From the NCBI GenBank assembly GCA_002347685.1, contig DDWS01000013.1:99343-163342 (forward strand): 64,000 bases of DNA, read 5' to 3'. This document shows positions 35,553 to 44,625 of the stretch, one piece after another (position 1 is the first letter of the stretch; the number at the start of each line of letters is the position of its first letter). A program made the position numbers and the translations under genes. The stretch comes from Syntrophaceae bacterium UBA2280 (GTDB lineage: Bacteria > Desulfobacterota > Syntrophia > Syntrophales > Smithellaceae). The notes under the pieces were generated by a model, which saw only the letters and a program-made list of their open reading frames with translations, was not told the origin of the DNA and searched no databases.

Positions 35553-36476
35553 ATGACTAAAAAGCGCTATCTGGATGAACTTTTATCCGACGGATCCTTT
35601 CGTTTTCACCCTCTTATCGTATCCGGCATCGACAATGAGCCGGTAGCCCGGATTTTCTCCAATGAAGTCCTCAAGCAGGAAGTCTGCCTGTTTGCCCCCG
35701 ACCTTGAAACTGGAGATGACTATCTCGACTGGCTGCATGGCCGCCTCATGCGGGCTTTGCAAAATAAGCAACCCCTTCCGGTCGTACGATTCGCCGACGG
35801 CGAGTACGCTTTCTACAACTATACGCTCGGCTGTAACGGCCTTTACCGCCAGGCCGAGTCCGTGGCCGTCATCCACCAGGTCATGCCCCGGCATGTAACG
35901 GCCCTGCGATCCCTCGCGGATACCGGCCTTCTGGCGCCATTGGTTTATCCCGGAAACGCACTAAACAGCCCTTCCGGGCTTTTATCCTTATTCAAAAAGA
36001 AACCGGACACCGGCGGCGCGGATTTTCTCGATTTCCTCCGTCTGCACCGCGTTCGTCTGCACGCCGATAACTACGTTCCCTTTTATGCGATTTACGCCTA
36101 TCTGTCATCGGCGGATTTCGCCCGCGCGATGGATGGACGAAATCTGGTCATATTAAATTCCGACTTCAATGAAGCCAGCTTACGCGCGTGGTTTGAGCGC
36201 TTCGACAGCCGGCCCAACATCGGTTTTGTGGACATTCCGGCTGAATATGTCGCCACTCGCTGGGAGAATATCAAAGACGGCATTTGCGAACGGATACCCG
36301 GGGATGCGGATCTTTGCCTGACCGGCGCGGGCGTAGGCGCGCTACTCATCTGCGTGGACGTTGCGCAAACGCGATCGATTCCGGCGCTGGACGCGGGGCA
36401 TGTCTTGAACATGATGAACGACCGCGTGGATAAATCCAACGGCGCGCGCCTTTACACCATCAGAAAGAATCCATGA
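35553..36476 (+). CDS. GT-D-fold-like glycosyltransferase candidate
   Basis: 307 residues without strong named-family match to me. The segment LPVVRFADGEYAFYNYTLG has the RFxDGE pattern of GT-D (DUF1792) enzymes. DADLCLTGAGVGALLICVD and the late ALDAGHVLNMM resemble the conserved gly-rich and acidic end of that fold. The usual glycosyltransferase DxD is not evident elsewhere. It starts 3 nt after the methyltransferase stop and overlaps the next gene by 4 nt. GT-D is my best guess; an unrelated sugar-processing enzyme remains possible. Confidence 0.55.
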   Translation: MTKKRYLDELLSDGSFRFHPLIVSGIDNEPVARIFSNEVLKQEVCLFAPDLETGDDYLDWLHGRLMRALQNKQPLPVVRFADGEYAFYNYTLGCNGLYRQAESVAVIHQVMPRHVTALRSLADTGLLAPLVYPGNALNSPSGLLSLFKKKPDTGGADFLDFLRLHRVRLHADNYVPFYAIYAYLSSADFARAMDGRNLVILNSDFNEASLRAWFERFDSRPNIGFVDIPAEYVATRWENIKDGICERIPGDADLCLTGAGVGALLICVDVAQTRSIPALDAGHVLNMMNDRVDKSNGARLYTIRKNP

Positions 36477-37630
36477 ACGATCCGTTGAAAAAATACCGCA
36501 GGCGGCTTCGTCTGTGGCAAAACAGCCGGCGGCTGCAAAAGGAAAACCGCTGCTACGCCGCGGAATTTCAGCGACGGGGACTGGGCGTACCGGACGACAC
36601 AGCGCTCGCGGCCGCTTTAAGGAAAAACTTCCCCGGCCTTCAGCCCAAGGACAAGGGCAACCTTCAGATCATCGCGGTTTACCGCCACCACAACTGGGAA
36701 AATTATTCACTCGCGCCTGCCCTGGAAAAATTTGGTCCGGTCCGCCATTTCGACTGGGGAAAACCGTTTGCCGCCTCTTCCGGAGATTGGCAAAACAAGG
36801 TTAAATTTCGGATGAATAAAGCCCTCGCGAATACGCTCGACGGATGGATACGAGAATCCCGGCCGGATGTGATTTTCATGTACGTGTCGGGGGAAACGCT
36901 TGAACCCCGAATTCTCGATCGATTACGCGAGCAGGGCATCCCGATGGTCAATCTCGCGCTCAACGACAAGGAACACTTCGTGGGTAAAATCCGCGGGGGC
37001 CGTGCCTTCGGAACCAAAGATATCGGCCGCTTTTTTGATCTGTGCTGGACCAGTACCGAAGACGCGCTTATGAAATATTGTGTAGAGGAGGCACGGCCGA
37101 TTTATTTGCCGGAAGGCGCGAACCCGGACATTCACAGACCCTTTGATCTTGAAAGAACCATCGATGTGTCCTTTGTCGGCCAGCGCTACGGAAATCGTCA
37201 GACCGTCGTCGACGAGCTCGGTAGAAGGGGCATCCGTGTAGAGGCTTACGGCTTCGGCTGGCCCCGGGGACCGCTGGGGGTGGAAGAGATGGTCCGGATG
37301 TATTCCCGAAGCCGCATCAATCTCGGCTTCGGGGGCATTGAAGGTCACCGGGACACGTTTTGCCTCAAGGGGCGCGACTTCGAAATTCCGATGAGCGGGG
37401 GACTTTATCTGACAGAACACCACCCCGAACTCGAAAATTTCTTTACACCTGACGAGGAAATCCTGACCTACAGAGATCTCGATGATCTGGAAGTTAAAAT
37501 CCGGTATTATCTGGCGCATCCCGACCGGGCCGACACGGTCAGAAAGAAGGGCCGCGCGCGGGCCCTGGCCTGCCATAGCTGGGAAGCACGATTTGACAGG
37601 ATTTTCCGTATTGTCGGCCTGCTGCGTTAG
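36473..37630 (+). CDS. CgeB-like glycosyltransferase
   Basis: 385 residues. The C-terminal half is typical of the CgeB / Glyco_trans_1_2 group: DVSFVGQRYGNRQ, GFGWPRGPLG, SRSRINLGFGG and RDFEIPMSGGLYLTEHHPEL followed by YRDLDDLEVKIRYYL. The N-terminal half (YRHHNWENYSLAPAL) matches the DUF3880-like part. A GT-B fold retaining enzyme is expected. A 4-nt overlap with the previous gene indicates coupling; 51 nt separates it from the first MBOAT gene. Confidence 0.85.
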   Translation: MNDPLKKYRRRLRLWQNSRRLQKENRCYAAEFQRRGLGVPDDTALAAALRKNFPGLQPKDKGNLQIIAVYRHHNWENYSLAPALEKFGPVRHFDWGKPFAASSGDWQNKVKFRMNKALANTLDGWIRESRPDVIFMYVSGETLEPRILDRLREQGIPMVNLALNDKEHFVGKIRGGRAFGTKDIGRFFDLCWTSTEDALMKYCVEEARPIYLPEGANPDIHRPFDLERTIDVSFVGQRYGNRQTVVDELGRRGIRVEAYGFGWPRGPLGVEEMVRMYSRSRINLGFGGIEGHRDTFCLKGRDFEIPMSGGLYLTEHHPELENFFTPDEEILTYRDLDDLEVKIRYYLAHPDRADTVRKKGRARALACHSWEARFDRIFRIVGLLR

Positions 37631-37681
37631 CATCCCGGGCGGACCGGAGACAGCTTCGTCGAAAGGGTTTTAAATCAAACG

Positions 37682-39142
37682 ATGCTTTTTAATTCTTATT
37701 TTTTTATTTTATTTTTTCTGCCTCTGGCCGTGGCGGGGTATTTTGTTTTGCAAAGACTGGCCGGCGTAAAATGGGCCCGCCTCTATCTGATCATTGCATC
37801 GCTTGGCTTCATGGGATTCTGGAACGTCTGGTTCGCGCTGGTGTTGATCGGTTCCGTCCTTTTTAATTACCTTTGTGCAGCGGCGCTTTCCCGCGCGAAA
37901 GGACGTCGGAAAATCGCTGCTTTCACTTCGGGAATCGTCCTCAATATCCTTTTATTAGGGTTTTTCAAGTATGCCGATTTCTTTCTTCACAATGTAAACA
38001 CACTTTTCGGTTCCCATATCGGCGCGCTCCATATCCTGCTGCCTGTCGGGATCAGTTTTTACACATTCATGCAGATCGCCTGGCTCACGGACATTTACCG
38101 CCACGGGGGATACCGGTATGATTTCCCCACTTATTGTCTGTATGTAATTTTTTTCCCTTATGTTATTTCCGGCCCGATTGCCTACCACCATGAAATCATC
38201 CCCCAACTTCAGTCGGTTGAGACCCGGCGCCCCGATCCGGCAAATATTTGCCGGGGTCTTTTCATTTTTTCGATAGGTCTTTTTAAAAAAACCGCTCTCG
38301 CCGACACACTTGCGCTGGTCGCGGACGGCGGATTCAACACCTCCGCCGCCCTGACGTTCACGGAAGCCTGGCTGACCAGTCTATCCTACACGATGCAACT
38401 GTATTTTGACTTCAGCGGCTACACCGACATGGCCATCGGTGTCGCCTTGATGTTCAACATCAAACTTCCGGCCAATTTCAACTCTCCTTATAAATCACTG
38501 GATATCAGAGAGTTCTGGCGCCGCTGGCACATCACTCTGTCGCGTTTTCTCAGAGACTACATCTACATTCCGATGGGCGGCAACCGGGCGGGAGAATACA
38601 GGACGCTTGTAAACCTGATGCTCACATTTCTCATCGGCGGCCTTTGGCACGGGGCGGCCTGGACATTCGTCTTCTGGGGTTTTCTTCACGGCTCGGCGCT
38701 TTGCGTTCACCGGTTGTGGACCAAAGCAGGGTTCAGCATGCATAAAGTGATTGCCTGGATCCTGACCTTTAATTTCATCAATATCACCTGGGTCTTTTTC
38801 CGCGCCCGCGACTGGGACAACGCCGTCAATATCCTCAAAGGCATGGCCGGCCAAAACGGTATTGTGGTCTCTGATAACCTGGCCGAACATCCCTTTTGGC
38901 AGTCTCTGACGGTGATCGGAGTAACCTTCGGCGAGTGGAGAGCCAATCTCCCGCAGGCGGACGGGCTGGTCTACTTCCTGTGCATTTTACTGATTCCGTT
39001 TGTGCTGATAACCAGGAATTCAAACGAATACCTGGCGGCTTTTTCACCAAACTGGAAATTTGCGCTGGCGGCAGGTTTCATGCTGATTGCCGGACTGCTT
39101 TTATTAAACCAGACCAGTTCATTTTTATATTTTAATTTTTAG
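37682..39142 (+). CDS. MBOAT O-acyltransferase, AlgI-like (copy 1)
   Basis: 486 residues with about ten transmembrane segments. It begins LFNSYFFILFFLPLAVAGYF, the AlgI/DltB start. Core motifs: SFYTFMQIAWLTDIYRHG, FFPYVISGPIAYHHEIIPQ, LYFDFSGYTDMAIG, FWRRWHITLSRFLRDYIYIP and catalytic GGLWHGAAWTFVFWG. It moves an acyl group (commonly acetyl) across the inner membrane to a periplasmic glycan. Directly followed by an SGNH-like partner, as in alginate AlgI-AlgJ/X or DltB-DltD systems. A second, highly similar copy follows the partner. Confidence 0.92.
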   Translation: MLFNSYFFILFFLPLAVAGYFVLQRLAGVKWARLYLIIASLGFMGFWNVWFALVLIGSVLFNYLCAAALSRAKGRRKIAAFTSGIVLNILLLGFFKYADFFLHNVNTLFGSHIGALHILLPVGISFYTFMQIAWLTDIYRHGGYRYDFPTYCLYVIFFPYVISGPIAYHHEIIPQLQSVETRRPDPANICRGLFIFSIGLFKKTALADTLALVADGGFNTSAALTFTEAWLTSLSYTMQLYFDFSGYTDMAIGVALMFNIKLPANFNSPYKSLDIREFWRRWHITLSRFLRDYIYIPMGGNRAGEYRTLVNLMLTFLIGGLWHGAAWTFVFWGFLHGSALCVHRLWTKAGFSMHKVIAWILTFNFINITWVFFRARDWDNAVNILKGMAGQNGIVVSDNLAEHPFWQSLTVIGVTFGEWRANLPQADGLVYFLCILLIPFVLITRNSNEYLAAFSPNWKFALAAGFMLIAGLLLLNQTSSFLYFNF

Positions 39143-39151
39143 GTGAAAAGG

Positions 39152-40243
39152 ATGAGTTATCTAAAATGGCTGATATCGACTTTGTGTTTAACAGCTTTTT
39201 TCGCGGTCTGGGTTGTCGGCGTTAATTTTTACATCGACCATTACGGTGTCCGGCTAAGTCTTTTCAGTGGCGAAGGCGAAATCAACCAAACTATTTATCC
39301 TGACGGCCTCAACCAGCACATTTTTAATCCCGAATTCATCTTCCGCAACCCGGAAAAGTTTGATTCTTTTCTTTTCGGATCATCCAGAATATCCATGATG
39401 AAACCGGAAACGATCCCGACCGGGCATTTTTTTAACATGTCCTACTCACAGGGTCTACCGATCCAGCATCTGGCCATTATCCGCGCTTTTCTAAAAAGAG
39501 GCGTGAAAGTCAGGTCCGTGGTGATCGGATTGGATGAGTTCTGTTTCGCCCTGCCTTCGATTGTAAGCCAGGATCATCTTTTAAGGGTCATGCATCCGGA
39601 CGCGGGCGGCCCCGGACGCCTGGAAATATTCCGGCTCTATTTCTTCCGGAAACCCGATTTTTATGAGTTGGAGCGATGGCGTAACCGCGTATGGGAAGAA
39701 AAAAAAGAAGGCAGGTTTGTTCTTGATGGCCGGGGGCTCAACCTGGGTTGGCTTCCTAAAGACCATTTGATTGAAAAGACGGAGCACCCTATTTTCCTTT
39801 ATGCCCCAAAACGCTACGAACCACAAATCTACGGGAAAAAGGAAAAGGATGACGCCCTGACGGCCATTGTCGAGCTGATCGATCTTTCGCGTAAGCATGG
39901 TTTTTCGATTACCTTCTTCATATCCCCTCTTTACGCCCCTTTTTATCTCAATCACGCGCTTGAATTGTTTGAAATCAAATCGAGACTTGCCCAGATTACT
40001 GATTTCTACGACTTCAGCGGTTTCAACCCGGTCACCACCAACCCTTTGAATTACTATGATGAGAGCCACTACAGTTATCGAATCGGCGATAGAATAATCC
40101 GGCGCATGCTTGATAGTCAAAACGACAATCGGGATAATTTCGGCATTCGGGTCACAAGCCGGAACGTCGCCGGACATATCGCGACACAGAAGCGTGATCT
40201 CCATGAGTACCTTAAAATCCACCATCCTGATTCACAGCGGTAA
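39152..40243 (+). CDS. SGNH-like MBOAT partner protein (copy 1)
   Basis: 363 residues from the ATG at 39152, which has AGGTG upstream and 9 nt of spacing after the MBOAT stop; an overlapping GTG at 39143 is the alternative. The N-terminal anchor (LKWLISTLCLTAFFAVWVVG) leads to FDSFLFGSSRISMM (block I-like GSSR, with Ser) and SIVSQDHLLRVMHPD, and near the end a DESHYSYRIGDRII segment supplies Asp/His. It is expected to accept the acyl group from the MBOAT and pass it to a periplasmic sugar, like AlgJ/AlgX. Not assigned to a named family with certainty. Confidence 0.8.
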   Translation: MSYLKWLISTLCLTAFFAVWVVGVNFYIDHYGVRLSLFSGEGEINQTIYPDGLNQHIFNPEFIFRNPEKFDSFLFGSSRISMMKPETIPTGHFFNMSYSQGLPIQHLAIIRAFLKRGVKVRSVVIGLDEFCFALPSIVSQDHLLRVMHPDAGGPGRLEIFRLYFFRKPDFYELERWRNRVWEEKKEGRFVLDGRGLNLGWLPKDHLIEKTEHPIFLYAPKRYEPQIYGKKEKDDALTAIVELIDLSRKHGFSITFFISPLYAPFYLNHALELFEIKSRLAQITDFYDFSGFNPVTTNPLNYYDESHYSYRIGDRIIRRMLDSQNDNRDNFGIRVTSRNVAGHIATQKRDLHEYLKIHHPDSQR

Positions 40244-40398
40244 GCCGTTTTATTATTGCTCAGCCCGTTTTTTCATGGAATTCTTGCAAATTGCAGGAAA
40301 TTCATATAAGGATAAAACCCTTCGATGGTAGCCGTAAATTCTTTTTTTCTCAATCAAGCGGCCGGATCGAATTCCCCGATAAGACATTTGAGTGGATT

Positions 40399-41868
40399 AT
40401 GCTTTTTACTTCATACACCTTCATTCTGGTCTTTCTGCCCCTGGTAGCCATAATTTATTTTCTGCTGCACAAAACGCTGCCGGCCCGCTTCGCAAAGCTC
40501 TTTTTGCTGGCCGCGTCGCTTTGCTTCATGTCACTGTGGAATGTCTATTTCGCGGCGGTCCTCATCAGCTCCGTTGTGGTCAACTATGCCTTCGGATCGG
40601 CGCTGTCGGGCGCGGCCGAACGGGGATCGGACAACAAGAAGATCCTTTTCATCTGCGCGATTGCCGCCAATATTCTCTTTTTGGGATTCTTTAAATACTC
40701 CAATTTTTTTCTGGACAACATCAATGCGCTTTTTGCCGCCAACATTCAGACCATCCGGCTTCTTCTGCCGATCGGCATCAGTTTTTACACATTCATGCAG
40801 ATCACTTGGCTTACAGATATCTACCGTCATGGAGGCTATCGTTACGATTTTTTTACCTATTGCCTTTATGTGACCTTTTTCCCCTACGTGGTTTCCGGCC
40901 CGATCGCCTATCACAAGGAGATCATCCCGCAGTTTGAATCGAAATCCGCAGGAATCTTCAACATCGACAATGTCCGCCGGGGCCTGTTTATTTTTGCCAT
41001 CGGCCTGTTCAAGAAAGTCGCTGTCGCCGATACGCTGGCGATCATCGCCAACGGCGGCTATGACACGGCAACCACATTAACATTTACCGAGGCCTGGCTG
41101 ACCAGTCTTTCCTATACCATGCAGCTGTATTTTGATTTCAGCGGTTATACGGACATGGCCATTGGAGCGGCACTTATTTTCAATATCCGGCTGCCCATTA
41201 ATTTTAACTCACCCTACAAAGCATTGAACATAGTGGATTTCTGGCAGCGCTGGCATCTGACGCTAAGCCGTTTTTTAAGAGACTACCTATATATTCCCCT
41301 GGGAGGTAGCCGCAAAGGGACAATCCGCACGAATATCAATATTATGTTGACTTTTCTGATATGCGGACTGTGGCACGGCGCCGCCTGGCCTTATGTGCTA
41401 TGGGGATTTCTCAACGGGGCTCTCTCAATTATTTATCGATTCTGGAAACAAACAGGCCTGCGTATGCATAAAGCGCTCGCCTGGCTTTTGTTTTTTAATT
41501 TTTTTAATTTCTCCATGGTCATTTTCCGGGCAAATACCTGGCAGGACACGGAGAAGGTACTAAAAGGCATGGCAGGCTTAAACGGAATATTTGTGTCGCC
41601 CAAACTGGCAGAGAGTCCTTTCTGGCAGAATCTCACGAGCATCGGTGTGCGTTTCGGCTCCTGGCGTGAAAACCTGCCGTTAACGGAAATGCATGTCTAC
41701 TTTTTGTGCATCATTCTGATTCCGGTGATCCTGTTTACGAAAAACTCGAACGAGCTGACCGATCAGATGGTTCCCGGCTGGAAAAACGCCCTGGCCGCCG
41801 GGTTCCTGATCGCGTATTCGCTTTTGCTCCTCAACGCGCCAAGCGTGTTTTTGTACTTTAACTTTTAG
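40399..41868 (+). CDS. MBOAT O-acyltransferase, AlgI-like (copy 2)
   Basis: 489 residues from the ATG at 40399, which aligns with the start of copy 1 (LFTSYTFILVFLPL); an in-frame ATG at 40291 would add 36 non-hydrophobic residues. The same motifs occur: SFYTFMQITWLTDIYRHG, FFPYVVSGPIAYHKEIIPQ, LYFDFSGYTDMAIG, FWQRWHLTLSRFLRDYLYIP, GLWHGAAWPYVLWG. The tandem duplication of MBOAT plus partner suggests two acylation specificities or dosage. The ribosome-binding site is weak. Confidence 0.92.
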   Translation: MLFTSYTFILVFLPLVAIIYFLLHKTLPARFAKLFLLAASLCFMSLWNVYFAAVLISSVVVNYAFGSALSGAAERGSDNKKILFICAIAANILFLGFFKYSNFFLDNINALFAANIQTIRLLLPIGISFYTFMQITWLTDIYRHGGYRYDFFTYCLYVTFFPYVVSGPIAYHKEIIPQFESKSAGIFNIDNVRRGLFIFAIGLFKKVAVADTLAIIANGGYDTATTLTFTEAWLTSLSYTMQLYFDFSGYTDMAIGAALIFNIRLPINFNSPYKALNIVDFWQRWHLTLSRFLRDYLYIPLGGSRKGTIRTNINIMLTFLICGLWHGAAWPYVLWGFLNGALSIIYRFWKQTGLRMHKALAWLLFFNFFNFSMVIFRANTWQDTEKVLKGMAGLNGIFVSPKLAESPFWQNLTSIGVRFGSWRENLPLTEMHVYFLCIILIPVILFTKNSNELTDQMVPGWKNALAAGFLIAYSLLLLNAPSVFLYFNF

Positions 41869-41870
41869 TG

Positions 41871-42968
41871 ATGGGTGCCATGAGCAACAAGAAGTGGTTT
41901 ATCATTTGCGTCACAGTCGCGCTGATCCTGCTGATCACCGTCGTTTTACTGAATATGCGGACCGACACATACGGGGTGCGCATGTCCCTGTTTAACTGGG
42001 ACAAAAAAATACTTTCGGACTATCCGGATTATCCGGGGGGACTCAATCAGCATATTTTTAGCCCGGAATTTATTTTTCAGAATCCCGGCCGCTTTGACGC
42101 CTTCCTGTTCGGTTCGTCGCGGGTGGCCGTCATCGATGTCTCCGACATTACCGACAACCATTTTTACAACATGTGGTATTCGGAAGGATTGCCGGGGGAA
42201 CATCTTCGTGTGATCCGGCATTTTCTGGAAAAAGGCCTCCCCGTTCAATCCGTCCTCATCGGACTGGAAGAAGCCTCATTCAGAATGTCCGCGACCGTCC
42301 ACGAAGATCAGTTGTTGCGAATCATGCATCCGGACATCGGCAACACCCCGCGTCTGAAGCTCTTTTTCCTATACTTTTTCCGTCTTCCCGAAAGATTCGA
42401 AATGTCCACCCTTATGAAAAAAATCATCAAGCGGCAAATGCCCGTCAGACTAAGTTTTGATTCAAACGGCCGAAGCCTCTTATGGTATACGAAGGAAAAG
42501 ATCATCGAAGCGGCGGACCATCCTCTGTTCGTCTTCGAATCCCGGGACTATGAACCTGTGGCATATCCTCCGGACACCATCCGGGAGGGCCTGGATGCCG
42601 TCCGGGAAATCAAGAAGCTATCTGAAAAGCATCAATTTACCGTTACTTTTTTCCTCAATCCCATTTATGCCGACTACTACATGAATTACGCCGACGGACT
42701 GATCGCGGTCAAGGAAAGGCTAGCAGAGATCACGGATTTTTACGATTTCAGCGGATTTAATTCCGTGACGACCGATATCATGAATTACTACGAGGAAAGC
42801 CACTACCGTTACCGGTTGGGCGACATGATCATCAACAGGATTTATGGGGTCGGCCCTCTGAAGGCTCCGGAGGATTTCGGCGTTTTCGTGACGCGGCAAA
42901 ACGTCGCACAGCATGTTGAGAAACAAAAGCAAGAATTAAAACGATATCTTCAAACCCGTAAGCCTTAA
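41871..42968 (+). CDS. SGNH-like MBOAT partner protein (copy 2)
   Basis: 365 residues from ATG 41871, two bases after the MBOAT TAG; a further ATG at 41880 is possible. Paralog of 39152: N-terminal anchor (FIICVTVALILLITVVLL), RFDAFLFGSSRVAVID (GSSR with Ser), VHEDQLLRIMHPD and EESHYRYRLGDMII. The two partners share the same placement relative to their MBOATs, so the duplication covered both genes. The unit ends 20 nt before the convergent folD gene, with no terminator hairpin visible between them. Confidence 0.8.
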   Translation: MGAMSNKKWFIICVTVALILLITVVLLNMRTDTYGVRMSLFNWDKKILSDYPDYPGGLNQHIFSPEFIFQNPGRFDAFLFGSSRVAVIDVSDITDNHFYNMWYSEGLPGEHLRVIRHFLEKGLPVQSVLIGLEEASFRMSATVHEDQLLRIMHPDIGNTPRLKLFFLYFFRLPERFEMSTLMKKIIKRQMPVRLSFDSNGRSLLWYTKEKIIEAADHPLFVFESRDYEPVAYPPDTIREGLDAVREIKKLSEKHQFTVTFFLNPIYADYYMNYADGLIAVKERLAEITDFYDFSGFNSVTTDIMNYYEESHYRYRLGDMIINRIYGVGPLKAPEDFGVFVTRQNVAQHVEKQKQELKRYLQTRKP

Positions 42969-42988
42969 ACCGCGGCAGCCTGATGTCC

Positions 42989-43843
42989 CTACCCTTTCAC
43001 GGTCATCCTTGCGGCATCGAGCGTGTTCTTCATCAGCATCGCGATCGTCATCGGGCCAACACCTCCGGGAACCGGCGTGATAAATCCGGCTTTGGGCTCG
43101 ACTTCATCAAAGGCGACGTCGCCTGCGAGCTTGCCGTTTTCCAGGCGGTTGACGCCGACGTCAATGACCACCGCGCCGTTTTTCACCATATTCGCCTTAA
43201 TCATGTGCGCGCGGCCCACAGCGGCAATCAGGATATCTGCGCGGGAGGTCACGGCCGGAAGGTCTTTCGTTTTGGAATGACAGATGGTAACTGTCGCATG
43301 CCCGGCCAGAAGTAAAAGCGCCATCGGCTTGCCCACAATGTTGCTTCGCCCGACCACCACCGCTTCTTTCCCGGAAAGCTCAATGCCGGTACGCGCGATT
43401 AATTCCATGATCCCCCGGGGTGTGCAGGGAACAAAAAGCGGCGACCCCGTTACGAGGCCGCCGACGTTGTACGGATGAAAACCGTCGACATCCTTATGCG
43501 GATCAATGGCGGCAATAACTTTCTCTGTCGATATATGTTTGGGCAGCGGCAATTGCACCAGAATCCCGTGAATGAGCCGATCCGCATTCAATTCGCCGAT
43601 CAGATCCAGCAAAGCCGTCTGGGGCGTCCCGTCAGGCAGCCGGTATTCGCGCGAAAGAAAACCGACCTCCTCGCAGGCCTTTGCCTTGCGTCCCACATAG
43701 ACCTGAGAGGCAGGGTCATCCCCGATCAGCACAACGGCTAATCCCGGAACAATGCCCGTTTTTTCCTTAAACACCCGTGTTTCGTCACGCAACAGAAGGC
43801 GGATGTCCTGAGAAACTTTATTGCCATCAATAATTACCGACAT
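42989..43843 (-). CDS. folD: FolD, methylenetetrahydrofolate dehydrogenase/cyclohydrolase
   Basis: 284 residues, normal length. The active-site Tyr49 and Lys53 lie in SQVYVGRKAKACEEVG; Asp120 in DPHKDVDGFHP; NADP loop VVVGRSNIVGKPMA; C-terminal PVPGGVGPMTIAMLMKNT. Oxidises 5,10-methylene-THF and hydrolyses methenyl-THF to formyl-THF. In an anaerobe it may also run in the methyl branch of the reductive acetyl-CoA pathway, an inference not proven by the window. AAGGAACAGG precedes the ATG. Convergent with the surface-glycan run ending at 42968. Confidence 0.96.
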   Translation of the reverse strand: MSVIIDGNKVSQDIRLLLRDETRVFKEKTGIVPGLAVVLIGDDPASQVYVGRKAKACEEVGFLSREYRLPDGTPQTALLDLIGELNADRLIHGILVQLPLPKHISTEKVIAAIDPHKDVDGFHPYNVGGLVTGSPLFVPCTPRGIMELIARTGIELSGKEAVVVGRSNIVGKPMALLLLAGHATVTICHSKTKDLPAVTSRADILIAAVGRAHMIKANMVKNGAVVIDVGVNRLENGKLAGDVAFDEVEPKAGFITPVPGGVGPMTIAMLMKNTLDAARMTVKG

Positions 43844-43888
43844 GGTCCCTGTTCCTTTTTTTTATATAAAATTCTGCGCCGTTCCTGA

Positions 43889-43930
43889 TAAAAAAAGGCG
43901 CCGGCTCATCACCTCCAAACCGGCGCCTGA
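43889..43930 (-). terminator. intrinsic terminator after the thioredoxin-like gene
   Basis: A 9-bp perfect stem (AGGCGCCGG at 43896-43904 with CCGGCGCCT at 43920-43928) and a T-tract on the minus strand. It ends the unit transcribed from 44481, upstream of folD. Confidence 0.85.
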
Positions 43931-43950
43931 TCCTTTCTTTGATCCGGAAG

Positions 43951-44481
43951 CTATTTCACCTGATATTCCTTGATAATGCTTAAGGCTTTTTCAACTTCCG
44001 CGGCAGGCAACTTGCCGTTATATACATAGCGGCAAATCCTTTCTTTGTCGAGAATCACCAGGCTGGATGAATCATTCTGCAGTCCCCAGAGATTGATAAT
44101 CGTATAGTCATAATCCAGTAATATGACGGCGCCTGTTTTTTCCTGTTTGCTCTTAATAATGCTCTTAATCAGAAAATTAGGCTTTATCGTGGCCTTTAAA
44201 TTGGCTATCCCCATGCCAACATAACGGACATTCCTATCCAGCCCCGGATCTTTGAGAAGCGCATCCTCAACATGCACGTTTAAATCCTTCTCGTCCGGAT
44301 CAGCATAAATAATGGATAGGACCTTCCCCTCAAATTTTGGCGAAGAAAGCGTATAGACTTTCCCCGTGCCGTCCTTCAAGGAAAAATCAGGCGCCTTTTC
44401 ACCCACTTTCAATCCCGATGCGTAAACATTCATAACGCTGCACAGAAACACGAACATGACAGCCAATAGGATCTTTTTCAT
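43951..44481 (-). CDS. secreted thioredoxin-like protein (YtfJ-like)
   Basis: 176 residues from the ATG at 44481, which has an excellent AAGGAGG site; the frame continues upstream without family similarity. N-terminal signal peptide KKILLAVMFVFLCSVMNVYA. The mature part opens with KVGEKAPDFSLKDGTG, the AhpC/TSA-thioredoxin-like first strand, but there is no CxxC pair, and no cysteine at all in the usual resolving positions. LVILDKERICRYVYNGK carries one isolated Cys. YtfJ family is my closest match. Likely periplasmic and not a classical disulfide enzyme; function unknown. Confidence 0.7.
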   Translation of the reverse strand: MKKILLAVMFVFLCSVMNVYASGLKVGEKAPDFSLKDGTGKVYTLSSPKFEGKVLSIIYADPDEKDLNVHVEDALLKDPGLDRNVRYVGMGIANLKATIKPNFLIKSIIKSKQEKTGAVILLDYDYTIINLWGLQNDSSSLVILDKERICRYVYNGKLPAAEVEKALSIIKEYQVK

Positions 44482-44625
44482 TTTTTCCTCCTTGAGTGAA
44501 TGCCCGCCCGCTGATACGGACCGGGTCATGCGGGAATATTGCCTCACTGTCGTGAAGCGGCGAGATTATAAGTGAAAAATGTCCTGCGGGCAAGAGAAAT
44601 TCAATCCCACCGCAAAAAAACGGCA

